Shown in pieces: positions 41,824-51,460 of a stretch of DNA of 64,000 nucleotides (the stretch's first letter is position 1; each line of letters opens with the position of its first letter). The translations under genes and the position numbers were made by a program. The stretch is from Methylomonas sp. LW13 (GTDB lineage: Bacteria; Pseudomonadota; Gammaproteobacteria; Methylococcales; Methylomonadaceae): the NCBI RefSeq assembly GCF_016865255.1, contig NZ_CP033381.1, forward strand, positions 744,001 through 808,000. The letters run 5' to 3'. The notes beneath the pieces are model-generated. The model saw only the letters and a list, made by a program, of their open reading frames with translations. It did no database searches and was not told where the DNA came from.

Positions 41824-41931
41824 CTAAGGAGCCTCTGATTAATTCAGTTTTTCAAGAAAAATCAATGCGCAAGCCATTGGATTTAATTGGTACGGAAATT
41901 CATGTTAACGAATTAATCAGAGGCTCCCTAA
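41824..41931. mobile_element. 100-bp MITE with IS5-type ends and CTAA duplication
   Basis: Bases 41828-41927 form a 100-bp element with perfect 18-bp inverted repeats (GGAGCCTCTGATTAATTC and its complement). It is flanked on both sides by CTAA (41824-41827 and 41928-41931), matching the YTAR target duplication of IS5. There is no coding capacity. Sequence inside the left end is homologous to the right end of IS remnant 2, so it is an internally deleted derivative of that IS type. It would need a transposase in trans. Confidence 0.88.
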
Positions 41932-42248
41932 TGCAACAGGCTAACGAGTAAAATTCATCCGGTTTTGCATCTTTAGTTCATACATGATTTGAGTGTCGTA
42001 TTCAATTTTCTTGTTTCTGGCGTACTTTTTTATATTGCCTATCAGGGAAATCAAATAATAAACAGGAAAAAGTTTGACGATCATCGCTTCGGTTGTCGTC
42101 ATGCCGCGGGATTGGGGTGTTGATCAGTATCGATTCGTGGCATTTGGGTGAGGCGTCGAGCAATGGGATAGCGTTGTTCGCCAGTTTATCGGCCACTTTT
42201 ACCAGCGTTTAACGCCGTATCGGCTAGTGCCGCTAGTAGTTAAAATCT
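41932..42248. other. Gene-free stretch
   Basis: About 320 bases between the MITE and the SxtJ-like gene. I see no gene, RNA or terminator I can support; a GC-richer part (42090-42230) may be a gene remnant. Confidence 0.4.
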
Positions 42249-42710
42249 ATGAGAAAATCCACTTATAAACGATCAGGTTACGTGCTTGAAAACTCGCGCC
42301 AAGAAGAGAATGCAGAAAAACCAACTGAACGCGGATTTGGAATAACTTTTTCTGTCGTATTTTTAATGATAGCCTTTATAAGGCTATATCGAGTCCGTGA
42401 CTTTTATGATTGTTGGTGGCTGACGGGGCTATCCCTTGCCGCCATTTTTCTGTTCCTGGCTTATTTTTGGATGGCGCCACTACGTCCTCTTAATAATCTT
42501 TGGTACCGTCTGGGTCTCATTTTATCTTATTTAATTAATCCCGTCATAATGGGAGCCGTTTTCTTATTGACTATTCTGCCTGTTGGGCTATTAATGCGCC
42601 TCCTCAAAAGAGATTTACTCAAGCTGAGATTTGATCGCAAAGCGCCAACATATTGGCAAAATCGACCGCTTATTGTGGTTAAACAACAAAATATGAACAA
42701 TCAATTCTAA
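42249..42710 (+). CDS. SxtJ-family membrane protein
   Basis: A 153-residue protein with two or three membrane segments (about residues 30-55, 60-80, 90-120) and the FGITFSVVFLMIAFIRLYR start and a C-terminal APTYWQNR characteristic of SxtJ-like proteins. SxtJ is named from cyanobacterial saxitoxin clusters, where it sits beside SxtK and the carbamoyltransferase SxtI. The same trio is present here. Its function is not known; it probably helps the carbamoyltransferase at the membrane. Confidence 0.75.
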   Translation: MRKSTYKRSGYVLENSRQEENAEKPTERGFGITFSVVFLMIAFIRLYRVRDFYDCWWLTGLSLAAIFLFLAYFWMAPLRPLNNLWYRLGLILSYLINPVIMGAVFLLTILPVGLLMRLLKRDLLKLRFDRKAPTYWQNRPLIVVKQQNMNNQF

Positions 42711-42723
42711 TGTGGAATTAGTA

Positions 42724-42876
42724 ATGCTGAATATCTTACGAGAACTTTGGGTCTTCCTCTCCATGCGAAAGAAATATTGGCTATTACCGATCATATTCGT
42801 ACTAGCCTTGGTCGGCGGTCTGGTCGTTTTAAGCCAAGGCTCCGCGATCGCGCCATTTATCTACGCCATATTTTGA
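42724..42876 (+). CDS. DUF5989/SxtK-like small membrane protein
   Basis: A 50-residue protein easily overlooked for its size. LRELWVFLSMRKKYWLLPI followed by a hydrophobic segment (about 20-45) and an AIAPFIYAIF ending match the DUF5989 family that accompanies SxtJ and carbamoyltransferases in sugar loci. It begins 14 bases after the SxtJ-like stop, and its end lies 18 bases before the GTG start of the carbamoyltransferase. Function unknown; probable membrane partner of the two neighbours. Confidence 0.78.
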   Translation: MLNILRELWVFLSMRKKYWLLPIIFVLALVGGLVVLSQGSAIAPFIYAIF

Positions 42877-42893
42877 AGTTTGCCGAAGAAAGC

Positions 42894-44726
42894 GTGAATA
42901 TATTAGGTATCTCGGCGTTTTATCACGATAGCGCGGCCTGTGTGATTGTAGACGGTCAGATAATCGCCGCGGCGCAAGAAGAGCGGTTTACCCGCAAAAA
43001 ACATGATGCAGCTTTTCCTAAAAATGCAATTGAATATTGCCTGAACGCGGCCGGTAAAAATCTGGATCAAATTGAGTATGTTGTATTTTACGACAAGCCT
43101 TTTTTAAAATTCGAACGACTTCTTGAAACCTATATTGCTTTTGCTCCACGTGGTTTTCAATCATTTTTAACGGCAATGCCGATTTGGCTCAAAGAAAAGC
43201 TGTTTCAAAAGCTATTACTGCGGGATGAGTTGAAAAACCTGGGTGCGGATTCGAATATAGAAAGTCGTTTGCTATTCGCCGAACATCACCAAAGCCACGC
43301 CGCCTCCGCTTTTTTTGCCTCACCATACGAGGAAGCCGTTGTATTAACTATGGATGGCGTCGGCGAATGGACAACGACTTCAGTAGCAATCGGATGCGGC
43401 AACCGTTTAGAGGCAGTGAAGGAAATTCATTTCCCTCATTCGATTGGCCTTTTATATTCGGCATTTACCTATTATCTTGGCTTTAAAGTCAACTCTGGCG
43501 AATACAAGGTAATGGGACTGGCGCCCTACGGCGAAACAAAATATGTCGACGTTATCCTGAGTAAACTCCTTGATCTAAAAGCCGACGGGAGTTTTCGGCT
43601 GGATATGCAATATTTTGATTATTGCACTGGCCTCAAGATGACCAACAAAAAGTTCGACGCGCTTTTTGGCGATCCGCCGCGAAAGCCCGAGCAGCCTTTG
43701 ACCCAGAAGCACATGGATATTGCCGCATCTATTCAATGGGTTACGGAAGAAATAGTGCTTCGCTTGACGCGAGCCCTATTCAATGAAACCGGCCGTAAAA
43801 ATCTTTGCCTTGCCGGCGGCGTCGCACTTAATTGTGTGGCTAACGGCAGAATCTTGCGCGATGGTAAATTCGAAAACATTTGGATTCAACCGGCCGCGGG
43901 TGACGCCGGAGGTGCGGTTGGCGCCGCGTTGGCTGCTTATTACACGCATTGCGACAAACCGCGCCGGACAAATGGAAAAGATGCAATGTCCGGCACTTAT
44001 CTGGGGCCGAGTTACAATAATGGGGAGATTGAACAACAGCTCTCCAGCGCCGGCGCGCGCTTCGAAAGGCTAAGCGACGCCGATTTGATTACGGCCACCG
44101 TAGATGCTTTGGTAGCGGGAAAAGCCGTTGGATGGTTTCAGGGGCGCATGGAATTTGGCCCTCGAGCGCTGGGGGCTCGCTCCATCCTTGGCGATCCGCG
44201 TAATCCGGCGATGCAGAAAACATTAAACCTAAAAGTAAAGTATCGCGAAAGCTTTCGTCCTTTTGCGCCGGCAATATTGCGTGAGGATATGGCTGAGTGG
44301 TTTGAACTCGATTGCGACAGCCCATATATGCTTTTCGTCGCCAATGTAGCCAAAGACAAGCGAACGGAAGTAACGGAACAGGAATCGGCGCTGTTCGGGA
44401 TCGATAAACTAAATATACCGCGCTCCGAAATACCCGCAGTGACCCATGTAGACTATTCCGCAAGAATCCAATCCGTAGATCGCGAAACCAATCCGAGGTT
44501 TCATGAACTCCTCTCCGCATTCAAAGCCCGCACTGGATGCCCTGTACTCATTAACACCAGCTTCAACATTCGAGGGGAACCCATCGTTTGCAGCCCGAAG
44601 GATGCGTTTCGTTGTTTCATGGGCTCCGAGATCGAATTACTGGTCATTGAGAACTACATTCTCTACAAAGAAAAACAGGATAACCGTCTGAAAACAAATT
44701 ACAGCACCACTCTTGAGCCGGATTAA
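42894..44726 (+). CDS. Carbamoyltransferase (NodU/CmcH/SxtI family)
   Basis: A 610-residue O-carbamoyltransferase. The GTG start at 42894 gives MNILGISAFYHDSAACVIVDG, the family's normal N-terminus; the longer upstream frame overlaps the DUF5989 gene. HHQSHAASAFFASPY (about 125-139), SGEYKVMGLAPYG (about 202-214) and the C-terminal FGPRALGARSILGDPR (about 421-436) are family motifs. Such enzymes move carbamoyl phosphate through a carbamoyl-AMP intermediate onto a sugar hydroxyl (as in Nod factors). Its target here is most likely the exported glycan. Confidence 0.88.
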   Translation: MNILGISAFYHDSAACVIVDGQIIAAAQEERFTRKKHDAAFPKNAIEYCLNAAGKNLDQIEYVVFYDKPFLKFERLLETYIAFAPRGFQSFLTAMPIWLKEKLFQKLLLRDELKNLGADSNIESRLLFAEHHQSHAASAFFASPYEEAVVLTMDGVGEWTTTSVAIGCGNRLEAVKEIHFPHSIGLLYSAFTYYLGFKVNSGEYKVMGLAPYGETKYVDVILSKLLDLKADGSFRLDMQYFDYCTGLKMTNKKFDALFGDPPRKPEQPLTQKHMDIAASIQWVTEEIVLRLTRALFNETGRKNLCLAGGVALNCVANGRILRDGKFENIWIQPAAGDAGGAVGAALAAYYTHCDKPRRTNGKDAMSGTYLGPSYNNGEIEQQLSSAGARFERLSDADLITATVDALVAGKAVGWFQGRMEFGPRALGARSILGDPRNPAMQKTLNLKVKYRESFRPFAPAILREDMAEWFELDCDSPYMLFVANVAKDKRTEVTEQESALFGIDKLNIPRSEIPAVTHVDYSARIQSVDRETNPRFHELLSAFKARTGCPVLINTSFNIRGEPIVCSPKDAFRCFMGSEIELLVIENYILYKEKQDNRLKTNYSTTLEPD

Positions 44727-44939
44727 CCACGGCTTGATTATTAGAAAACCAACGCATTACTTGAATAGCAACTGATTTTTGAATTAAAAACTGCCAATGA
44801 AAACAAGTCTCTCCTCCTTGTCTTGTTTGAGAAATAGATTTTCCCAATACACACCAGTTGGCCAGCCGCCAAAAATAACGACGGCACTCCAAAGTCAAGT
44901 GATTGGAATTTCATAGATCAAACTTTCGCTAAGGTTGCC

Positions 44940-45932
44940 ATGCCACAAACTAATAAAAAATTCCTATCGATAATTTTGCTCTGCCTGTCGTCGGCAATTG
45001 CTCTCGGTCTCGCAGAAGGCCTCCTGCGCATAAAAAACAGTTCAATGACCAACTACGATATCGAGATGTGGCGCTACGGCAAGGAACTAAAAACCCGCCG
45101 CCCTGAGCCTATGCTTGACTTCGATCATGTCAGGTCAAAATCGGCGATATTGCAGAATGTCGAAATTCGCCTCAACGAGCATGGGTTGCGCGGTGCCCCG
45201 CTTTCTGCTTTGCCGCCAGGCGGACGAAGAATTCTCTTTCTCGGTGCCTCCATCACATTTGGCTGGGGAGTTTCTGAACAGGACACCCTTGAAGCCAGAC
45301 TTGAGACGGCGTTAAGCGCTATCGACAAACAGCCCGTACAGGTGCTTAACGCCGGCGTCGGCAACTACAACACAGAGCGCTACGTTTCCCGTTTTTTTGA
45401 TGAGCTTACCGGCCTGCATCCGACCGATATCGTCGTGCATTATTGTCTGCGCGACGCTGAAGACCTGCCTGCTGGCGGAGATAATTTGTTGTTACGTCAC
45501 AGTCAACTGGCGGTGATCTTATGGGGCGTCTATCACCGGTTCTTCGATAAGAACGGAGAACAATCAATGGTGCAGTACTATCGCGACGTCTATCAGCCAG
45601 AAGCGCCCGGCATGCTCAAAATGAAAGAAAAGCTCAGACAACTTTCGGAGTATGCCAAAGCGAACAATATTCGGATATATCTGGCCATGACGCCCATCAC
45701 ATACAACTTAGTTGACTACAAATTCGGGTTTGTCCATGACATCATGAAGCAAGTATCGGCTGAGTATGGATACACTTATTGCGACCAGCTGCCCACAATG
45801 AAAGGTGTGCCTCCGAAAGACATCTGGGCGATGCCTACCGATCCGCACCCTAACGCACTTGGCCACCGATTAATGGCCGAGGCGATCCTGCCCATGCTTT
45901 CCCAATCAGGTCACGCCTCTGTCAATAATTAA
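44940..45932 (+). CDS. SGNH/GDSL-family hydrolase-like protein
   Basis: A 330-residue protein with an N-terminal signal-anchor (about 8-24, LSIILLCLSSAIALGLAEG) and an SGNH domain: FLGASITFGWGVSEQ (about 97-111, with Ser as nucleophile), NAGVGNYNTER (the Gly and Asn blocks) and DPHPNALGHRLMAEA near the C-terminus (Asp and His). It sits 12 bases before an MBOAT gene, the AlgI/AlgX-J-like partnership by which acyl groups are passed across the membrane to a periplasmic acyltransferase. So O-acylation rather than hydrolysis is likely. The 212 bases before it hold no gene. Confidence 0.78.
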   Translation: MPQTNKKFLSIILLCLSSAIALGLAEGLLRIKNSSMTNYDIEMWRYGKELKTRRPEPMLDFDHVRSKSAILQNVEIRLNEHGLRGAPLSALPPGGRRILFLGASITFGWGVSEQDTLEARLETALSAIDKQPVQVLNAGVGNYNTERYVSRFFDELTGLHPTDIVVHYCLRDAEDLPAGGDNLLLRHSQLAVILWGVYHRFFDKNGEQSMVQYYRDVYQPEAPGMLKMKEKLRQLSEYAKANNIRIYLAMTPITYNLVDYKFGFVHDIMKQVSAEYGYTYCDQLPTMKGVPPKDIWAMPTDPHPNALGHRLMAEAILPMLSQSGHASVNN

Positions 45933-45944
45933 ACAGGACAAGGA

Positions 45945-47342
45945 ATGCTATTTAGTTCGCCGATATTTTTTGTATTTTTTTCCGTTTACTTCCTGCTCCA
46001 CTTTATCATCCCCAAGCAATTTAGAATTTACCTGATCATTCTTGGCAGTACGATTTTTTATGGATGGTGGCGAATCGAATACATATGGCTGCCTTACTTA
46101 TTGACGGCAATCGCCTACCTCGGCGTCATTTGGATGAATGGCGCGGTCAATCCAGTCGCACGCAAACGCCGGGCGGTTGCGTGCGTCATCGGTTTATTTT
46201 TGCCGCTGGTTTTCTACAAGTACACGGATTTTTTCTTTAGGGAACTGATCGGACCGTTCGTTGGTATGCAAGACAATTTGCTCAATATGCCGCTGCCGCT
46301 TGGTTTGTCTTTCGTCACGTTTACCCTCACGGCCTATGTCATCGATATCTACAAAGGCAAGTTTCCGGCAACGTCATCCGCATCGGCAGTGCTCGCCTAT
46401 GTCTTATTCTTTCCGCATCTAATCGCCGGGCCGATTCTGCGCCCTGCTGAATTGCTGCCGCAACTCGAACGGCAGCGCATGGCGACACTACGCCGGTTTA
46501 CCGTGCCGCTGGCGATTTTTTCGCTTGGCTTGGTCAAAAAGCTGGTATTTGCGGATCAGGTCGGTTTTGCGGTTAATGATGTTTATAACCAAAACGGGAC
46601 GCTTGGGGCTCTGGACGCGCTGTTGGCAATTTACGGTTTCTCGGTTCAAATTTATTGCGACTTCAGTGGGTATACCGACATGGCGATTGGACTTGCGCTC
46701 GCGATCGGAATCCGTCTACCTAATAACTTCCGTCGGCCTTACGCCGCGCGTTCGCTTAGCGACTTATGGGGCCGGTGGCATATTACGCTGTCATTTTGGT
46801 TTCGTGACTATCTTTTCCAGCCGCTCGGCGGCTACCGGCGCGGACGGTTCAAGGCCGTCCGTAATATATTGATCACCATGCTATTAAGCGGTTTATGGCA
46901 TGGTGCGAATTGGACCTTTTTGATTTGGGGCTTGCTGCACGGCATCGGTATATCGGTTAATTATTTGTTGCGGCCCGTCTTACGCAGATTGCCATCCGGC
47001 AAAATGCCCGATTGGATTGGGGTGTTGCTGACATTTCATTTTTTCGCTTTTGCAGCGGTCTTCTTTCGTAGCCCGACTATTGCAAAAGCGCTAGACATCT
47101 GGGCGGCCCCCTTTATCGGTGGTTGGGGCGGGATTGATTCGTTCGCCAACAATAATGTTTTTCCGTTGTTGTTGATCTTAGTGTTCTTCGCGCTACACCG
47201 GTTTGACGACATCAGGCGGATCAAAATTGTGGTTCATTACGCTCAGTCTGAATTTATATGGATTGCGCTGGCTTTCTGTTGGCTTGTGGCGATCACAATA
47301 AGTCAAGGAAATACTGCGGCTTTTATCTATTTCGATTTCTGA
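45945..47342 (+). CDS. MBOAT-family acyltransferase (AlgI/DltB type)
   Basis: A 465-residue membrane-bound O-acyltransferase with about ten or more membrane segments. YCDFSGYTDMAIGLALAIG (about 238-256), LWGRWHITLSFWFRDYLFQPLGG and LSGLWHGANWTFLIWGLLHG contain the conserved Trp and His of the family (the His in LWHGA is the catalytic residue). It would supply acyl groups to the periplasmic SGNH protein encoded just upstream. Target glycan inferred to be the product of this locus. Confidence 0.87.
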   Translation: MLFSSPIFFVFFSVYFLLHFIIPKQFRIYLIILGSTIFYGWWRIEYIWLPYLLTAIAYLGVIWMNGAVNPVARKRRAVACVIGLFLPLVFYKYTDFFFRELIGPFVGMQDNLLNMPLPLGLSFVTFTLTAYVIDIYKGKFPATSSASAVLAYVLFFPHLIAGPILRPAELLPQLERQRMATLRRFTVPLAIFSLGLVKKLVFADQVGFAVNDVYNQNGTLGALDALLAIYGFSVQIYCDFSGYTDMAIGLALAIGIRLPNNFRRPYAARSLSDLWGRWHITLSFWFRDYLFQPLGGYRRGRFKAVRNILITMLLSGLWHGANWTFLIWGLLHGIGISVNYLLRPVLRRLPSGKMPDWIGVLLTFHFFAFAAVFFRSPTIAKALDIWAAPFIGGWGGIDSFANNNVFPLLLILVFFALHRFDDIRRIKIVVHYAQSEFIWIALAFCWLVAITISQGNTAAFIYFDF

Positions 47343-47515
47343 CGAATTGCACGAAACAAGGCTTACCCATAAGCCGCCTACGACCCAAAACCGGGTATTC
47401 AGCACAGAGACTGGAAACTCCGAATCAACCGATAAGTTTGAGGATGTTGCTTATAGGCATGATTGGAGTCAAGCCCTTTAAAGAACGATAACAAACCTTA
47501 CAAGAGAACGTGTTG

Positions 47516-48640
47516 ATGGCGGTGAAATTCGACAGAATATCCAATTTGATCATTGTCCTTGTGACTCTTATAGTTACGAGTTATTTAATAGAAATATGTA
47601 GTCAGCTCATCATAAAAAAACTACCGGCATATGATTCCCGGTGGGTTTTCAGGGCAAAAAAACCACCGGCATATTCTGATTCGCCTTACTTTAGCGCGGA
47701 ATTCATGCATGAATCCTCTAACGGAGAAAAAGGAAAATTTGATGATAAAGTCCGTAGATTAGTAAATTTTGAAGGTAAGTATATCAATGTGATTGACGGG
47801 CATCGCCGGACGGCGTTTGTCCCGGAAGACGCGAAAAATACTGTATACATTTATGGCGCGTCCACAATATATTCTCAGGAAGTACCGGACGAATACACTA
47901 TCCCGAGCATAGTGCAGCGCAAGATCAACGAAATTACGACTCAATATAAAGTCGTGAATTACGGTGTCTCATCCATGAACTCCGAGCAGCAACTTTTTTT
48001 CTTACACGAAACAACGCTAAAGGAAGGTGATATTGTAATATTTTTCGATGGTGGCTGCGATATTATATATAAAGTATACAACGATTATGAATATGGTCTC
48101 AATATAAACACTCTACGGAATTCAGAAAAACCCGGTGTCCTTGAATCACGAATATTGCCGGTTTTAGAGAAATTAAAATTAATACACTTTGCCGAACTTC
48201 TCAAATATATCAAACAGCAGTCACCCCCTCTACATACGCGCAATGCCGAAGAGGTAAACGCAAGGGCGATTAAGGCGAGCGAGAATTTTGCCAATAATAT
48301 TCGCTTAGCGCATCAATACAGCAAAGCGTCGGGCGCTGATTTTTATCATTTTCTTCAACCGTCCATCTTTTCTCTTAAATCTCGCACTAAACACGAGCAA
48401 TTGCTTATTGATAACTTCTTGTTGACCCCTCCAGGAATGGAGTTTGTGTATACGCATAGCATTGACAAGTTTGCTAACCAGAATGACGCATTGAATGCCG
48501 ACGGAATTATATCGGTAGATTTGAGAAGTGTTCTTGATAATAAACAAGGCGAGGTGTTTCTGGATTTCGCCCATACGACCGAACGCGCAAATGAAATTAT
48601 TGCTACAGCTATTTTTTCAATGGTCAGGTGGAAACGGTAG
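47516..48640 (+). CDS. Hypothetical SGNH-like membrane-anchored protein
   Basis: A 374-residue AT-rich gene. An N-terminal anchor (about 10-28, LIIVLVTLIVTSYLIEI) is followed by a predicted periplasmic domain. VYIYGASTIYSQEVPDE (about 107-123) and VVNYGVSSMNSEQQ (about 144-157) resemble the Ser and Gly blocks of SGNH proteins; DFAHTTERANEIIA near the end has Asp and His in catalytic-like positions. It may be a second glycan O-acyltransferase or hydrolase. Start at the ATG (47516) is favoured over an upstream TTG. The 170 bases before it are gene-free. Confidence 0.65.
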   Translation: MAVKFDRISNLIIVLVTLIVTSYLIEICSQLIIKKLPAYDSRWVFRAKKPPAYSDSPYFSAEFMHESSNGEKGKFDDKVRRLVNFEGKYINVIDGHRRTAFVPEDAKNTVYIYGASTIYSQEVPDEYTIPSIVQRKINEITTQYKVVNYGVSSMNSEQQLFFLHETTLKEGDIVIFFDGGCDIIYKVYNDYEYGLNINTLRNSEKPGVLESRILPVLEKLKLIHFAELLKYIKQQSPPLHTRNAEEVNARAIKASENFANNIRLAHQYSKASGADFYHFLQPSIFSLKSRTKHEQLLIDNFLLTPPGMEFVYTHSIDKFANQNDALNADGIISVDLRSVLDNKQGEVFLDFAHTTERANEIIATAIFSMVRWKR

Positions 48641-48646
48641 TAAGGC

Positions 48647-51010
48647 ATGACTGAAACTGCTCCTAAATATGTTACAGGCAACTACTTCCCTTCTGACCTA
48701 GTCATCATTCTGAGTCTGCATGCCTGTCTATTCTGGACTCTTGCAGCAGCCAATCTGCCATTGGCCCACGACACGATGATTAACTTCCAGATGTTTGGCA
48801 CGGTCTATCGCGAATTTTTACTCTCGGATGAGTTTCCACTTTGGTTACCATTTACCAGTCAGGGTGTCACGGCGGATTTTGCCTATGCATTCACGTTCAC
48901 GCCGGCCTTTTATGCTGCCGTTTTTTTGGGAAAACTCTTTTCCGTCACTGACACGCTATTACTGTTTCGGTTCGGACTTTATCTCGAAGAAACTTTGCTG
49001 ATCTATGGCCTCTACCAGCTGTCCTCACTTTTCCATAGGCACCGCATCAGCCCTATCATCATTGGCATCACTGGTGTGCTGTCGGTTTCTTGGGGGACGC
49101 AGATTCATTGGAACTTCCACCTGATTTATCTGTATCCATTGTTGTTGTATCACACCGCCCGGTATCTACGTGGTGAAGGCTTGGAACATTTAGCGTTCGC
49201 GCTGATTGTGATGACTCTAGGCGGGCTTTTTTATACGCAGATATTCATTGCGGCCACGCTGGGCGCATTCGTCTGTATCTGGCTGCTTCTATTCCGGCCT
49301 CAAATGCCGTCACTTCTACGCTTCGCGATTCCGAATCCAGGAGGGCAGGTAATCGTCTGCGTAGCGCTGGTCATCGCTTTTATGAACGTTCAATTTGCCC
49401 GGCATGTAATCGACGGCATGCAAAGCTTCACTTCCCTGCGGCAGGCCAACGGGTCTGTCGGGCTGGATATCTTCTTGACTTATGGGGGATATGTATCACC
49501 CGTGAAATTTATGGAGTTCATCTATGCGGCACCGGTTCGTTTTGCTTTTGTTGCCTACAGCGGTCTCTTCACCATACTGTTCGTGACGTTTGCCCTGATA
49601 CACGCAAGGACAAAGGCCTTTGGGGTGTTCGTGCTTTTAGTGGGGTTGGTGCTGCTATTTTCTCTGGGGGCTTCTGGGGGGGTGGCGGAAATTGCCTATA
49701 GGTTTTTCCCCACGATGGATAAATTTCGCCACATCGGATTTGTCACGCCGGTCGCGAAGATTCTGCTTATCGTTGCTTCGGGATTTGGTATTGATCATTA
49801 TCTGGAAAATAGGTCCGCACGTGGCCGTAACACATTGTTCCTTACCTCGCTCACTATTGCATTGGGTGCGGTTTTTGTCATGGTCGATGCTGAGCATGGA
49901 TGGCAGTATGCCTACGCAAGCGATTCCAGCCTGGATATACCTTTCGCCTTTCATTATTGGCAGTGGGCTATCGTTGTATTATTTGTCCTGGTGGCATTTG
50001 GGCTTGGGACTAAGCTAGTTACGCGCGACATACTGGGTCCCGGTCTTCTGGTTTGCGTTTTGCTGGAAATGATGAGTTATAAGTTCATGCTGGAGTGGCG
50101 CGCCCCGGCCATGACGCCAAATTGGTTCAGGCACTGGCAGTCTCTCCGTCACGCCTACGATGTGCGTCACTTGCTTTATAGCTCGATGCGCCGAAGAGAA
50201 ATCGAGCAGGACATCATTCACCAGTTATCCCTGATGGAGGTATGGGGGGCTCGCAACAGTTTGGGATACGGAAGCTTGTCGCTCGATCTGTGTTTTCCGG
50301 TTCACCGCGTGGATATGATAAGTACGCCATTTGATTCGCTTATTCGGACACGTCTTGCCGTAACGGACGGGCAATCTCCGCAGGAATACTTCACACTTGG
50401 AAGCGTCGTTAACGATACTGCGCTAATGGCTGCAATTGGCTGTGAAACGCCAAAACTCTATTTAGCTCGTACGCCGGTTCTCACAGATAACGACGCCCAG
50501 GTGAGACATATCATCAATACTGCGGCGACTCTGTACGAAACGCCGGTCGTCCAGACTAGTCATCCAGGTTGGTCCGACGCGATGCCAACTTCATCATCGG
50601 CCATTTCTGCGGACGTAATTACAATTCGCCGTTTCAGTGCCAACCAACTGATAGCCAATATTGAGATACCTGCTGGTTCAAACAGATTCCTGATTTATTT
50701 GGACAGCCTGCATCCAGGCTGGCACGCCCAGATCGATGGTCATCCCGCGCCAATTCTTCCGGCCAATATTGCCTTTAAGGCCTTAGAATTGACTCCCGGG
50801 TACCATGAGGTGGCATTCCGCTTTACCGGAGGCTCCCGATGGACCGCCGCGACGATTTGGATCAATTATCTTTTGACGATTGTTCTACTCTTGACGATTG
50901 TAGGCGTCTACGAGAGGTATATGTTGTCAAGGATATCCGCGCTTTTCTTGCGGCCTAATTCAGTCCGTAGCCACAATCCCGAGGGTGCCTCGAAAAAGCC
51001 TTCGCAATAA
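48647..51010 (+). CDS. YfhO-like multi-spanning membrane protein
   Basis: A 787-residue integral membrane protein with roughly 12 membrane segments and a C-terminal soluble domain. The latter has YLDSLHPGWHAQIDGHPAPI (about 682-701), a motif of YfhO-like proteins, which are GT-C-type polytopic proteins that add sugars in the periplasm or are needed for teichoic-acid modification in Gram-positives. It starts six bases after the preceding stop. It could decorate the exported glycan at the periplasmic face. Family assignment good, role inferred. Confidence 0.75.
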   Translation: MTETAPKYVTGNYFPSDLVIILSLHACLFWTLAAANLPLAHDTMINFQMFGTVYREFLLSDEFPLWLPFTSQGVTADFAYAFTFTPAFYAAVFLGKLFSVTDTLLLFRFGLYLEETLLIYGLYQLSSLFHRHRISPIIIGITGVLSVSWGTQIHWNFHLIYLYPLLLYHTARYLRGEGLEHLAFALIVMTLGGLFYTQIFIAATLGAFVCIWLLLFRPQMPSLLRFAIPNPGGQVIVCVALVIAFMNVQFARHVIDGMQSFTSLRQANGSVGLDIFLTYGGYVSPVKFMEFIYAAPVRFAFVAYSGLFTILFVTFALIHARTKAFGVFVLLVGLVLLFSLGASGGVAEIAYRFFPTMDKFRHIGFVTPVAKILLIVASGFGIDHYLENRSARGRNTLFLTSLTIALGAVFVMVDAEHGWQYAYASDSSLDIPFAFHYWQWAIVVLFVLVAFGLGTKLVTRDILGPGLLVCVLLEMMSYKFMLEWRAPAMTPNWFRHWQSLRHAYDVRHLLYSSMRRREIEQDIIHQLSLMEVWGARNSLGYGSLSLDLCFPVHRVDMISTPFDSLIRTRLAVTDGQSPQEYFTLGSVVNDTALMAAIGCETPKLYLARTPVLTDNDAQVRHIINTAATLYETPVVQTSHPGWSDAMPTSSSAISADVITIRRFSANQLIANIEIPAGSNRFLIYLDSLHPGWHAQIDGHPAPILPANIAFKALELTPGYHEVAFRFTGGSRWTAATIWINYLLTIVLLLTIVGVYERYMLSRISALFLRPNSVRSHNPEGASKKPSQ

Positions 51011-51460
51011 GAGTATCGAAACTGTCGAAACCGATTGCAATCCAACAGGTTGCGTTCCATCAACGGCTTCGCAAAGGCAGGTAGAGTTTTTACAATCTCT
51101 CGGTTTTTGATTTGTCCATATTTGACGTTGGGGATCGATCTGGTTGTTTTTATTGAGTATTGGCTATAAAAAGTGCGATCTGTCTTCAAGTCTGGTCGTG
51201 TACAGGATCCAGTTACAATTCGAAATTCCAACTCGTGTTGTCTAACTAAGGCTGTTATGATTCAGTTTATGTTGCCGAAGGGCAAATTTTTTTGGTGCCA
51301 ATATTGTTGCGTGCTAAAACTACCTTAGTTTATGGAAAAACGGAATATCAAATCTCTAATTCGAGAGAGAGGAATATCTGATCGTCAACTTTAAATTTTG
51401 TTTAATGGCTTATTCAAGATCGGCTGGATTTCTTGGAAGTTTAGATGGTATCGAGGCGTT
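51011..51460. other. Gene-free stretch
   Basis: About 450 bases with no supported gene on either strand. The end (51300-51450) is AT-rich and probably holds the promoter for the next glycosyltransferase gene; GAGG lies just before its ATG. Confidence 0.45.
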
